NCBI RefSeq assembly: GCF_000756665.1
Contig: NZ_ARXV01000006.1
Span: 212,802-276,801 of the forward strand
DNA from: Alcanivorax nanhaiticus
GTDB taxonomy: Bacteria > Pseudomonadota > Gammaproteobacteria > Pseudomonadales > Alcanivoracaceae
Reading direction: 5' to 3'
Length of the DNA: 64,000 nucleotides
Part shown: piece by piece, positions 1 through 7,213 of the stretch
Numbering within the stretch: position 1 is the stretch's first letter
How the letters are laid out: every line of letters begins with the position of its first letter
Program-made: the position numbers and the translations under genes
Notes under the pieces: generated by a model
What the model was told of the DNA's origin: nothing
The model's database searches: none
What the model saw: the letters and a program-made list of their open reading frames with translations, nothing else

Positions 1-412
1 GATCAAATTCCGCATCCATGCCCAGGTCGTAGTAGACCCGCTCACGGCCTTCCAGCAGCCCCGGCAAAATTTCGTCGATATCTCCGATGGGGAAGGCATC
101 ATCCGCGTCGAAGTCATTCACCACCCCTTCCGGCCCGGAACGATAGCCATTCCAGATTTCCATGGTGCGGTCCCGCTCCCGGCAGAACATCACGTACTCG
201 CCGTGCTCCCGGCCCGGCATCAGTACCATCACCGCTTCCGGCTCATCAAAGCCGGTGAGATACCAGAAATCACTACTGGGACGGTAGGGATACTCCACAT
301 CCCGGTTACGGATGTGTTCCGGTGCAGCCGGCAGAATGGCAATACTGTTGGGGCCCATGATGCCCATCAATTCCTGACGGCGACGGGCAAATTCCTGGCG
401 ATTGATGCTCAA
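1..412 (-). CDS. pepP: Xaa-Pro aminopeptidase, N-terminal part (cut by window edge)
   Basis: The reading frame starts at a TTG codon (410-412) just behind an AGGAGG Shine-Dalgarno on the minus strand; no ATG sits in a comparable position. It encodes about 137 residues beginning MSINRQEFARRRQEL and containing the segments YPYRPSSDFWYLTGF and VMFCRERD, which are typical of the AMP_N domain of proline aminopeptidase PepP. The metal-binding catalytic domain lies beyond base 1. The enzyme removes N-terminal residues preceding proline and is cytoplasmic. It lies 32 bp behind the UPF0149 gene, so both are probably one transcription unit, the same order as in Pseudomonas. Confidence 0.9.
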   Translation of the reverse strand, partial: MSINRQEFARRRQELMGIMGPNSIAILPAAPEHIRNRDVEYPYRPSSDFWYLTGFDEPEAVMVLMPGREHGEYVMFCRERDRTMEIWNGYRSGPEGVVNDFDADDAFPIGDIDEILPGLLEGRERVYYDLGMDAEFD

Positions 413-444
413 AATCCCTCCTGAATATGCGGGAGACGATGTAA

Positions 445-1035
445 TCAGTGCTTGGTCGGTGGCGCCGGCGGTGTCTCGCCTGACTTGGCTTGCGGGCGCA
501 TGACAAGCTCAGTGTAAATCATCAGTGCCGCCATGCGGCAATGCTCGGCCACTTGCTCGAACATGTCCTCTTCCTCGTCCCCGGATTCATCCGGCGTTTC
601 CACCTGGCTGATGGCAGCCAGATCGGACAAAGCCTCTTGAATGCCCTGCGACAGATCCTTGTCATGGGTATTGGCAGATCCGGTACCAAAGCCGACCAGA
701 AAGCCCTCGCACCATTGGGCAATAGCGGCTACCCGCAGCCCCAGATCTTCCTCATCACCCGGCAATAGCAGGTGAAGCTCCAGCCCGGTGCCGGCAAACC
801 CGCCCGCCAGCTCGTCACGAACCCCCACCAGCATGGCACCCAGTTCGGTGGAAAATTGCTGGCCCGGCTCAAAATCCACATGGGAAGCCAGCACCCCCAG
901 CAACTCTTCATCGCGCCCGCCATGGCCGGTGGCCAACAAGCCGGCAGCCAGCCCCTGTAGTTCACTGGGAGAGTGAGCGATACCGGCCGCCGCCAGGGAC
1001 TGGGCCAGTACCTCGAAATCAATCTGGTTGGACAT
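445..1035 (-). CDS. UPF0149 (YgfB/YecA-like) family protein
   Basis: This 196-residue protein starts MSNQIDFEVLAQSLAAAG and matches the UPF0149/YgfB family in length, its all-helical acidic character and the ELQGLAAGLL segment near residue 25. The middle carries AQWCEGFLVGFG (about residues 105-116), the most conserved patch of the family. The C-terminus (after about residue 180) is a Pro/Thr-rich tail likely to be disordered. The biochemical role is not established from sequence; a Pseudomonas homologue has been linked to gene regulation. It is the first gene upstream of pepP and is divergent from the ZapB-like gene across a 231-bp promoter region. Confidence 0.88.
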   Translation of the reverse strand: MSNQIDFEVLAQSLAAAGIAHSPSELQGLAAGLLATGHGGRDEELLGVLASHVDFEPGQQFSTELGAMLVGVRDELAGGFAGTGLELHLLLPGDEEDLGLRVAAIAQWCEGFLVGFGTGSANTHDKDLSQGIQEALSDLAAISQVETPDESGDEEEDMFEQVAEHCRMAALMIYTELVMRPQAKSGETPPAPPTKH

Positions 1036-1122
1036 GGGATGTTCCGTTATCTGCAGGCATCTCGGGCTTCCTGAAGAAAGCCATGAAAAGTGTGCGCTAA
1101 GTGGCTATCAGCATTCAATTTC

Positions 1123-1152
1123 GTTGACCCGTGTCAACCCCACACCTATAGT
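1123..1152 (+). promoter_or_regulatory. Promoter with palindromic -35 region for the zapB-like/zapA genes
   Basis: TTGACC (1124-1129) and TATAGT (1147-1152) are separated by 17 bp, a good sigma-70 arrangement reading toward the gene at 1267. The -35 hexamer is embedded in the perfect palindrome GTTGACccgtGTCAAC (1123-1138), which also places a TTGACA hexamer on the opposite strand pointing toward UPF0149/pepP. This could be a shared operator or a back-to-back promoter; no regulator can be named from sequence. Confidence 0.55.
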
Positions 1153-1266
1153 TGAAACAGCCTGTCAATCGGGAGGGGGTGCCAGCTTTTGGCAATTCCC
1201 GGTGAGGTGCAGGGGACGCGGGCCTGTAACCGGCCCACACCTTAGGCGAACCACGACCATTTTGCC

Positions 1267-1479
1267 ATGACGACGGAACAACAACTAAAGCAACTGGAAA
1301 CCCGCGTCGATGAACTGTTGCGAATCAGTTCGCGGCTGCGTCAGGAAAATCTGGCCCTTCATGAACGGGAGGCCAAACTGGTGGAAGAACGCGCCCAGCT
1401 GCTGAAGAAGAACGACGTAGCCCGTAACAAGGTCGAGGCGATCATTTCTCGCCTGAAATCCCTGGAGCAGGAATCCTGA
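1267..1479 (+). CDS. Short ZapB-like coiled-coil protein (TIGR02449 type)
   Basis: A 70-residue protein starting MTTEQQLKQLETRVDELL that is a continuous predicted coiled coil rich in Leu, Glu, Lys and Arg, without membrane segments. Length, the LRQENLALHER segment and the place directly before zapA match the small family TIGR02449, found in this position in Pseudomonas. A role in cell division with ZapA is a reasonable inference, not shown by the sequence. The gene is 52 bp upstream of zapA and probably cotranscribed from the promoter at 1123-1152. Confidence 0.85.
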   Translation: MTTEQQLKQLETRVDELLRISSRLRQENLALHEREAKLVEERAQLLKKNDVARNKVEAIISRLKSLEQES

Positions 1480-1531
1480 GCGTGGCATCCTGCCACTTCT
1501 TACCCATCTAGCAATCGCGGTGCCTTGGAAC

Positions 1532-1843
1532 ATGTCTAACGAAAACTCCCTGGTGATCCACCTTCTCGACAAGGAGTATCGTGTTGCCTGCCCGGAAGGC
1601 GAGCAGGACAACCTGCTGGCGGCCGCCCGCTATCTGGATACCCAGCTGCGCGAAGTCCGTGATGCCAATGTGATCGGTCTGGAGCGGATCGCGATCATGA
1701 CCGCCCTGAACATGAGCCACGAATTGCTCAATGCCCGCAAGAATGCTGGTCAGGATTCCGAGAGCGAAGCCCGCGTGCAAGCCTTGCTAGGCCGCCTGGA
1801 AGACGAAATCCAGGCCTTCGAAGACGCCCGCCGCAAGCTGTAA
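1532..1843 (+). CDS. zapA: Cell division protein ZapA
   Basis: A protein of 103 residues starting MSNENSLVIHLLDKEYRVACP. The N-terminal half carries the ZapA beta-alpha fold with EYRVACPEGEQDNLLAAARYLD, and the C-terminal half (about residues 60-103) is a coiled coil ending in ARRKL. ZapA binds FtsZ in the cytoplasm and promotes Z-ring bundling. A GTG 12 bp upstream (1520) is in frame, but the ATG gives an N-terminus like other ZapA proteins, so I chose it; neither has a strong ribosome site. It is followed by 6S RNA, the usual order in gammaproteobacteria. Confidence 0.92.
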   Translation: MSNENSLVIHLLDKEYRVACPEGEQDNLLAAARYLDTQLREVRDANVIGLERIAIMTALNMSHELLNARKNAGQDSESEARVQALLGRLEDEIQAFEDARRKL

Positions 1844-1875
1844 CCGCCCCATCGCTGGCTTCAACCGAATCTCAG

Positions 1876-1962
1876 AAGCGAGTAACGAGTTTCGAGTTGC
1901 GAAAACCTCACATTCTGCCCACGGCTGTCGCCTTTCGAAACTCGCGACTCGTTTCTCGAAAC
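1876..1962. repeat. Heptad inverted-repeat element, family A (GAGTTTC type)
   Basis: The left arm (1879-1906) is four 7-bp words, cgagtaa/cgagttt/cgagttg/cgaaaac. The right arm (1934-1961) is the inverted set tttcgaa/actcgcg/actcgtt/tctcgaa. A centre of about 27 bp differs from other copies. It lies in the zapA-ssrS gap. A small hairpin, ATTGCCtttcGGCAAT, follows at 1997-2012. Confidence 0.8.
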
Positions 1963-2060
1963 CAATCCTTTGCCACCCTTTAACGCCATGTCGGAGATTG
2001 CCTTTCGGCAATTTCCAACCTGCGCGGCTTCGTAGCAGGGGTTCCGCTTTTGAATTCAGC

Positions 2061-2088
2061 TGTTAACTATTCACTATTAACTGTTAAC
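2061..2088. repeat. Heptad array, family B (TRTTMAC, 4 units)
   Basis: Exactly four 7-bp words: tgttaac, tattcac, tattaac, tgttaac. No inverted partner is visible nearby, so this looks like a single arm. The same word family occurs at 29178-29208 and as an inverted pair at 41177-41340. It lies just upstream of the 6S RNA promoter. Confidence 0.75.
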
Positions 2089-2109
2089 TGCCTTTCTGCC
2101 CTGTCAAGA

Positions 2110-2138
2110 CTGTCGCCCACTCACACCACTGTTATAAT
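2110..2138 (+). promoter_or_regulatory. 6S RNA promoter
   Basis: A perfect TATAAT (2133-2138) lies 7 bp before the deduced 5' end of 6S RNA. The -35 is weak (TGTCGC, 2111-2116, 16-bp spacing), so the placement rests mainly on the -10 box and the RNA start. Confidence 0.6.
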
Positions 2139-2144
2139 GACTTC

Positions 2145-2334
2145 GAGTGTTTCCTGGCTCGTACGCCAGAGGGCCATGTCCCTGAGCCGATAACGTAATA
2201 CCCGGAGGCAAATATTGCCGTGTCCGTGTGCATGTCCGCCCAATGAGCGGAAAGCCTGAGGGCAAGGTTGATGCCGCCACCTTGAACCATACGGTTCAAG
2301 GGTCAAGCCCGCAGCGGCGGACCGGGAAGCACCC
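2145..2334 (+). ncRNA. ssrS: 6S RNA
   Basis: About 190 nt between zapA and ygfA, the standard location. The block CCCTGAGCCGATAA (from about 2180) and the 3' block TTCAAGGGTCAAGCCCGC (from about 2295) closely resemble E. coli 6S RNA. The ends GAGTGTTTCCTGG (2145-2157) and CCGGGAAGCACCC (2322-2334) pair to close the long stem. 6S RNA binds the sigma-70 RNA polymerase holoenzyme as a mimic of an open promoter and damps transcription in stationary phase. The ends are inferred from pairing and may be off by a few bases. A run-on transcript would continue into ygfA. Confidence 0.92.
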
Positions 2335-2371
2335 TTTATTTCTTTGCCAGATGCCTGACGCTCGAGGCCGG

Positions 2372-2980
2372 ATGCCTGAACAACAGCCACTCTCGCCAGC
2401 ACAACGACAGCAGCGTCAGCAGTTGCGCCGACAACTACGTCAGCGTCGCCGGCAACTGACCGCAGGCCAGCGCCGTCGCGCGTCCCTGCGCACTGGTCCC
2501 GCCCTTGCCCGCGCCCTGCAGCACCGTCCTGCCCACCACATTGCCCTGTATCTGGCAAATGAAGGTGAGCTGGATCTGATGCCAGCCATGAGCCATCCAC
2601 GTCTGCACCACTCCAGCACTTATCTTCCCTGGCTGGACCCGCTGCGTCCGGGGCATCTGCGTTTTCGCCTCTGGCAAACACGTCACCCCATGCGCCCCAA
2701 CCAATACGGCATTGCTGAACCCGCCCTGCTCAAGCGAGGCCGAGCCCTCTGGGCGCTGGACGTGATTTTGCTACCGGCGGTGGCCTTTGACCGTGCAGGG
2801 TATCGAATGGGAATGGGAGGAGGATATTACGACCGCACGCTAGCGGATCTGGCAAGACGACCGCGTCGTCCCAGACTGTTGGCGGTAGGTTATGATTTTC
2901 AGTGTGTAGAGGAAGGCGCGCTACCGCTGGCCCCGTGGGACCAGCCGGTAGATCAGATCGTTACTGCTGGCTCTGAGTGA
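2372..2980 (+). CDS. ygfA: 5-formyltetrahydrofolate cyclo-ligase
   Basis: 202 residues from the ATG at 2372, which has GAGG five bases upstream; an in-frame ATG at 2351 is possible, and the open frame upstream overlaps 6S RNA and is not coding. The enzyme converts 5-formyl-THF to 5,10-methenyl-THF with ATP. The diagnostic MGMGGGYYDRTL loop is near residue 145, and the N-terminal RRQLRQRRRQL matches the basic ATP-binding start of the family. It is slightly extended by an Arg/Gln-rich N-terminus. The gene follows ssrS as in most gammaproteobacteria and overlaps the convergent small gene at 2961 by 20 bp. Confidence 0.9.
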   Translation: MPEQQPLSPAQRQQRQQLRRQLRQRRRQLTAGQRRRASLRTGPALARALQHRPAHHIALYLANEGELDLMPAMSHPRLHHSSTYLPWLDPLRPGHLRFRLWQTRHPMRPNQYGIAEPALLKRGRALWALDVILLPAVAFDRAGYRMGMGGGYYDRTLADLARRPRRPRLLAVGYDFQCVEEGALPLAPWDQPVDQIVTAGSE

Positions 2981-3110
2981 CCACAATGCCTGCACTGTCA
3001 GCGTAATGCTGATAATCAGGCTCATTGCCACCGTGGGTAATGCTGCTGACCAGCACTCCCAGCCCGAAAACGATTGCCAGTAGCACCAGGGCGTCCGGCT
3101 TCTTTTTCAT
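2961..3110 (-). CDS. Small single-pass membrane protein, unknown function
   Basis: A 49-residue protein starting MKKKPDALVLLAIVFGLGVLV. Residues 7-25 form one hydrophobic segment behind a Lys-rich start (membrane anchor or uncleaved signal), followed by a short polar tail. A GGGGA ribosome site precedes the ATG at 3108-3110; the open frame continues 41 codons further upstream but has no good start. The 3' end overlaps convergent ygfA. Similar tiny proteins are common in pseudomonads, but I cannot assign a family. Confidence 0.55.
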   Translation of the reverse strand: MKKKPDALVLLAIVFGLGVLVSSITHGGNEPDYQHYADSAGIVVTQSQQ

Positions 3111-3317
3111 TTTTCTATTCCCCAAAGTGGTACAGCTGTCAGAAAAATCTGACCTAAAAGTATTAACAGGACAGTCACTGTAATCGTAATGACCGTCAGA
3201 AAATGCCAACCGGGTCAAAATTTGACCATTCAAACAAGTAAAGTCAAGTAGTTACCCGCTTCTGTTGACGCTTCTTAACAGAACTACGTCATAACCCTTG
3301 GTCAACTGGTTCACAAA

Positions 3318-3333
3318 ATGCATCTAGATGCAT
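3318..3333. promoter_or_regulatory. Perfect 16-bp palindrome ATGCATCTAGATGCAT
   Basis: A perfect palindrome within the gene-poor stretch 3111-3419 between the small membrane gene and the ilvA stop. It could be a protein-binding site, but no gene start is close enough to say which gene it serves. The rest of this stretch holds no convincing gene; the GC-rich part at 3360-3400 may be the ilvA terminator, without a clean hairpin and T-run. Confidence 0.3.
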
Positions 3334-3419
3334 AGTCATGAACAGCCAAGGCGTGAAAAACAGCGTGCCCGGGGGTGTGTGACCACCCACTGCCTACCCG
3401 GTTCCCGAGGAAACCGCGT

Positions 3420-4937
3420 TTAATTAAGAAAAAGTCGATAGGCTGGATTGTCGCTCTCTTCCACCATGGGATAAGGCACTTTCTTCAAGTCGGCCAACAA
3501 CTGGCCACCTTTACCCTCTTCCACCTGGAAACCCACCAGCACCCGGCCGTAGGCTGCACCGTGATTGCGGTAATGGAACAGGCTGATATTCCATTTGCCG
3601 CCCAGCGACTGCAGGAACGCCATCAGGGCTCCCGGACGCTCCGGGAATTCCACCCGGAACAGCCGCTCGTGCAGATCCTGCCGGGAAGTATGCCCCCCGA
3701 CCAGATGGCGAATATGCAGCTTGGCCATCTCGTTGCCGCTCATATCCACCACCGGATAACCCTTGTCGGTCAGCTCCTGCAGCAACGCCTGCAGCGCCTT
3801 TCCTCCGGGCTTGAGCTGAATCCCCACAAAGATGTTGGCCTGCCGATCATCACTATAGCGATAGTTGAACTCGGTGATACCACGGCGCCCGAGGGCTTGG
3901 CAGAAGGCGCGGAAGGCTCCCGGTTTCTCGGGAATGGTGACGCCCAACAGGGCCTCACGCTGCTCACCCAGCTCGGCGCGCTCGGAGACATGGCGCAAAC
4001 GATCAAAGTTCACATTCGCCCCACTCTGGATCGCCACCAGCGTCTTGTCCTTCACGCCATGTTTCGCCACCCAGTTTTTCAGACCCGCCAGCGCCAGCGC
4101 CCCGGCAGGCTCACAGATGGCTCGGGTATCTTCGAAGGAGTCCTTGATCGATGCACAGATCTCATCGGTGGTGGCGGTGACCACCTCGTCCACATTGTCC
4201 TTGAGGATCTTGTAGGTTTCCTTGCCGATTTGCTTTACTGCAACGCCATCGGCAAACAAGCCTACTTCCTTGAGAATCACGCGGCGCTTGTTATCCATCG
4301 CCGCCTTCAGACAAGCCGCATCTTCCGGCTCCACCGCGATGATCTTCACATCCGGACGCACGTACTTTACGTAGGCGGCGATGCCCGCCGCCAGGCCACC
4401 ACCACCCACCGGAATGAAGATGGCATCCAGATCGCCGCTGAGCTGTCGCAGCAATTCCATGCCCACCGTTCCCTGGCCCGCAATAACATCGGGGTCATCA
4501 TAAGGGTGCACAAAGGTCAGCCCCCCTTTTTCCTCCAACACCCGAGCATGAGCCAGCGCCTCATCGAAGCTATCGCCATGCAGTACCGCCTTGCCACCAT
4601 GATTGCGCACCGAATTCACCTTGATGTCCGGCGTGGTACGCGGCATCACGATAGTGGCCTTGACCCCCATGGAGGTAGCGGCCAGCGCCATGCCCTGAGC
4701 ATGATTACCGGCTGAGGCACAAATCACGCCACGGTCCAGCTGCTCCTGGCTGAGCTGACACAGCTTGTTATAAGCACCACGCAACTTGAAGGAGAACACC
4801 GGCTGCAGGTCTTCCCGCTTGAGCAGTACCCGGTTGCCAATTCGCTTGGAAATCAACGGCGCTGCATGAATGGGCGTTTCCACCGCCACGTCGTAAACGC
4901 GTGATTGCAGTATCCGTTTGACGTATTTGTCCAGCAT
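3420..4937 (-). CDS. ilvA: Threonine ammonia-lyase, biosynthetic (long form)
   Basis: 505 residues, the length of the E. coli-type allosteric enzyme. It deaminates threonine to 2-oxobutanoate, the first step of isoleucine synthesis, in the cytoplasm. The PLP lysine is Lys51 in VFSFKLRGAYNKL; the substrate loop SAGNHAQG and the phosphate-binding GGGGLAAG are present. The C-terminal ~180 residues hold two ACT-like regulatory domains, each starting with an EKPGAFRAFCQALG or ERPGALMAFLQSLG motif, consistent with feedback control by isoleucine and valine. It is divergent from rpiA with 155 bp between them; the same pairing occurs in Pseudomonas. Confidence 0.95.
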   Translation of the reverse strand: MLDKYVKRILQSRVYDVAVETPIHAAPLISKRIGNRVLLKREDLQPVFSFKLRGAYNKLCQLSQEQLDRGVICASAGNHAQGMALAATSMGVKATIVMPRTTPDIKVNSVRNHGGKAVLHGDSFDEALAHARVLEEKGGLTFVHPYDDPDVIAGQGTVGMELLRQLSGDLDAIFIPVGGGGLAAGIAAYVKYVRPDVKIIAVEPEDAACLKAAMDNKRRVILKEVGLFADGVAVKQIGKETYKILKDNVDEVVTATTDEICASIKDSFEDTRAICEPAGALALAGLKNWVAKHGVKDKTLVAIQSGANVNFDRLRHVSERAELGEQREALLGVTIPEKPGAFRAFCQALGRRGITEFNYRYSDDRQANIFVGIQLKPGGKALQALLQELTDKGYPVVDMSGNEMAKLHIRHLVGGHTSRQDLHERLFRVEFPERPGALMAFLQSLGGKWNISLFHYRNHGAAYGRVLVGFQVEEGKGGQLLADLKKVPYPMVEESDNPAYRLFLN

Positions 4938-5022
4938 GTAGGCTTCCGGGTTGGTCAGTGCACAAGGATGACAGAAGCGTCATAGTCTAGGGCTTGGCAT
5001 GGGGAATTGCGATAGGTCGGGG

Positions 5023-5051
5023 TCGAGTCCACGCCCTTGCTGCCCTATAAT
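5023..5051 (+). promoter_or_regulatory. Likely rpiA promoter
   Basis: TATAAT at 5046-5051, 42 bp upstream of the rpiA start, in the ilvA-rpiA gap. The -35 region (5023-5028) is poor, so only the -10 is supported. Confidence 0.45.
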
Positions 5052-5092
5052 TCCGGCTCATCACACACTCATCAGCATGACAGGACAGGCTC

Positions 5093-5746
5093 ATGGATCA
5101 GGATGCGCTGAAGAAGCAGGTGGCCGAAGCGGCCCTGCGCTTTGTGCCCGAAGGCGAATACATTGGTGTCGGCACCGGCTCCACCGCCAACTTTTTTATT
5201 GATGGCCTGGCCACCATGAAAGACCGCATCAAGGGCGCTGTTGCCAGCTCTGAAGCGACTGCCGAACGCCTCAAGGGCCATGGCATCGAGGTGGTATCTC
5301 TGAACGACGTAGACCGCCTGCCCGTGTATGTGGACGGTGCTGACGAAGTGAATGCCCACCGGGAGATGATCAAGGGCGGCGGCGGCGCACTGACCCGCGA
5401 AAAGATTGTTGCTGCAGTAGCCGATCAATTCATCTGCATCGTGGACGGTTCCAAGCAAGTGAAACGCCTGGGCAAGTTCCCGCTGCCGGTGGAAGTCATC
5501 CCCATGGCTCGCTCCCATGTAGCGCGCAAACTGGTCGCACTGGGTGGCCAGCCGCAATATCGCGATGGTTTTGTCACCGATAACGGCAACATCATCCTCG
5601 ATGTTCACAACCTTGATATTCTCAACCCCATCGAGCTGGAAGAGAAAATCAACAACATTGTCGGCGTGGTCACCAACGGCCTGTTCGCCAAGCGTCCGGC
5701 CAATGTAGTGCTGGTAGGCGAAAACGGCAGCGTGAATCAGTATTAA
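5093..5746 (+). CDS. rpiA: Ribose-5-phosphate isomerase A
   Basis: 217 residues, normal for RpiA. It interconverts ribose 5-phosphate and ribulose 5-phosphate in the pentose phosphate pathway. The phosphate-binding [13 protein letters not shown] (about residues 25-37), the catalytic DGADEVN (about 81-87) and [11 protein letters not shown] (about 94-104) are all intact. The ATG at 5093 gives the usual N-terminus [15 protein letters not shown]. With tkt, gap, pgk and fba further on, this window covers much of the sugar-phosphate network, although rpiA is its own unit. The 3' flank holds a long inverted repeat. Confidence 0.96.
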   Translation: MDQDALKKQVAEAALRFVPEGEYIGVGTGSTANFFIDGLATMKDRIKGAVASSEATAERLKGHGIEVVSLNDVDRLPVYVDGADEVNAHREMIKGGGGALTREKIVAAVADQFICIVDGSKQVKRLGKFPLPVEVIPMARSHVARKLVALGGQPQYRDGFVTDNGNIILDVHNLDILNPIELEEKINNIVGVVTNGLFAKRPANVVLVGENGSVNQY

Positions 5747-5810
5747 AGCGACGCAACACGCCTGACACAAAAAGGCCCCCCCTTGGCTTCAGCAAAACAC
5801 TCTCTATAAC

Positions 5811-5970
5811 CCGCTGTAGGAGCACCGCTTGAGGTGCGAACCTCGCGGAGCGAGGCGACCGAAGGGAGATGGTTTCTTCACAGACCCGTCGAGCCCGGAA
5901 ATGCCTGATCGCCCTGCGGTCGATTCCGTGCTTCGCACGGTTCGCACCTCAAGCGGTGCTCCTACAGCGG
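5811..5970. repeat. REP-like element, family C: perfect 30-bp inverted repeat
   Basis: Bases 5811-5840 and 5941-5970 are perfect reverse complements (30/30), with the core TGTAGGAGCACCGCTTGAGG. The 100-bp interior contains further hairpins, CCTCGCggaGCGAGG (5841-5855) and CCGTGCttcGCACGG (5927-5941). Related, less perfect copies are at 18423-18487 and 21167-21257. The core resembles REP sequences of pseudomonads; no RAYT transposase gene is in the window. Confidence 0.85.
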
Positions 5971-6025
5971 CTTCGTAGAAACTCCGGAATCTGCGGAACT
6001 TTTCGACCTTTCTTAATCCAATCGA

Positions 6026-6053
6026 GCGTAGCTCGTAGCTCGTAGCTCGTAGC
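6026..6053. repeat. Heptad array, family G: four CGTAGCT units
   Basis: Four perfect tandem copies of CGTAGCT, ending one base before the stop codon of the gene at 6054-6338. A two-copy version at 21319-21332 has the same left flank (ATCCAATC) and, as here, lies downstream of a family C element. Confidence 0.8.
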
Positions 6054-6338
6054 TTACGGCTTTTTATTCAGATCACGGATCATGTCGTCACGGCGCTGCT
6101 GGATGCGATTATGCAGATCCTGTTGGCGAGCATTGGATTGTTCACGCTGGGCATCCCGATGATCTTGTAACTGCTGCTGCTCACGATCCCACTGTTCCTG
6201 CCGCAAGTAGTCAGCAGTTTCAGAAGTGTTCGAACGCCCTTTCTCCGTCTCCGATTCTGCCGCGCTAACAGGCGACACAACCAAAGCTGCCACCAACAAG
6301 CTCGCAGCAATGAACGGAATATTTCTGTTCACTTCCAT
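6054..6338 (-). CDS. Small secreted Gln/Arg-rich protein, unknown function
   Basis: 94 residues starting MEVNRNIPFIAASLLVAALVV, with GGAGG five bases before the ATG; an upstream extension of the frame lacks a ribosome site. Residues 1-26 are a signal peptide with an SAA cleavage region. The mature part is very hydrophilic, rich in Gln, Arg, Asp and Glu, and predicted helical (for example QQLQDHRDAQREQ), with no cysteines. It has no recognised family. It lies downstream of another charged helical secreted protein (6576-7088), separated by a terminator-like hairpin. Confidence 0.6.
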   Translation of the reverse strand: MEVNRNIPFIAASLLVAALVVSPVSAAESETEKGRSNTSETADYLRQEQWDREQQQLQDHRDAQREQSNARQQDLHNRIQQRRDDMIRDLNKKP

Positions 6339-6522
6339 GACGTCCTCCCGGATCACAGTCATAAAGGAGACTCTGAATAACACTTTGCATGCCAGCGCGG
6401 GAACGCCGCCCCGCAGTTATCGCTCACCCCACTATGCCATAACAGCGTCGTCAACACGTGAGGCCAGCCACTGCTCTTTCGGATGTCTCTCCTTGCCGCT
6501 GCTTTCTCGTTCGCCGCTATGC

Positions 6523-6570
6523 AGGAAGCATAAAAAAGGCCGCTAACAAGCGGCCTTTATTATGCTTCCT
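6523..6570. terminator. Bidirectional terminator with extended stem
   Basis: The core hairpin AAAGGCCGCtaacaaGCGGCCTTT is flanked by AGGAAGCATAA and its complement TTATGCTTCCT, giving a stem of more than 20 bp. An A-run before and a T-run after it allow termination on either strand. It ends the gene at 6576-7088. Confidence 0.8.
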
Positions 6571-6575
6571 GGGAA

Positions 6576-7088
6576 TTAATCCCAGAAGTTATACCACGGC
6601 TTGGCTTTGGCATTAGCCTTGGCTTTCACTTCCGCTTCTTCCGCATCGACTTCAGCCTGAGCGTCCACTTCCGCTTGAGCACCAGCTTCGCTGGCGCGCT
6701 GCTTGGCGTCTTCATGACGCTGCTTGGCAGCAGCCTTGTTTTCTTCCATTTTTTCCATAGCGGCATCACGTTTGCCGCGAGCCTCATCTTCCATGCGCTT
6801 GCCATGGCCTTTCATTTCTTCGCCATGCGCTTCCGCATCGTCCATCATTTCATCGCGCTTGGCCTTGGCATCGTCTTTCATTTTTTCATGCTTTTCTTCC
6901 ATGGCCTTTTTCTGAGCTTTGGCATCGGCCTTGGCTGCATCACGCTTGTCACGCACTTCCTGCTCTGCCGCCTTGGCATCCGCATCAGCATTGACCGCTG
7001 CATTGATCCCCGCATTCAAATCAGCAACGGCAACCTGGCTCATCATTGCTGCACCGGCAGTCATTGCCAGCCATATTTTCTTATCCAT
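6576..7088 (-). CDS. Secreted charged alpha-helical protein (Lys/Ala/Glu/Asp/Met-rich)
   Basis: 170 residues starting MDKKIWLAMTAGAAMMSQVAVA, a signal peptide cut near residue 22; GGAGA precedes the ATG at 7086-7088. The mature chain to about residue 160 is low-complexity, dominated by Lys, Glu, Ala, Asp and Met (EEKHEKMKDDAKAKRDEM), and should form one long helix or coiled coil. A short repeat AQAEVDAQAEVDAEEAEV precedes an aromatic tail PWYNFWD. No domain is recognised. It could be periplasmic or a cell-envelope spacer; composition alone does not decide. Confidence 0.65.
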   Translation of the reverse strand: MDKKIWLAMTAGAAMMSQVAVADLNAGINAAVNADADAKAAEQEVRDKRDAAKADAKAQKKAMEEKHEKMKDDAKAKRDEMMDDAEAHGEEMKGHGKRMEDEARGKRDAAMEKMEENKAAAKQRHEDAKQRASEAGAQAEVDAQAEVDAEEAEVKAKANAKAKPWYNFWD

Positions 7089-7213
7089 GCTTTTCTCTCC
7101 TTGATTCACGCCTGAATGACGCAAATGTTGTGGTTCAATCCTCGCCAAATACCATGTGCCAAACCCCGATTCACCTCAAGTAACAAACAGTAAAATCGGG
7201 AACCAGGTCAGCA

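Noticed and set aside
2228..2371. Longer N-terminus of the YgfA protein
   Set aside because: It would translate part of the 6S RNA gene; the family starts near the ATG at 2372.
3375..4715. 446-codon frame opposite ilvA
   Set aside because: It is the antisense shadow of a complete threonine ammonia-lyase and has no domain or start signal.
5811..5970. Simple terminator for rpiA
   Set aside because: The arms are 30 bp with a 100-bp interior and no T-run, and related copies occur elsewhere, so it is a dispersed repeat first, although it may also affect transcripts.
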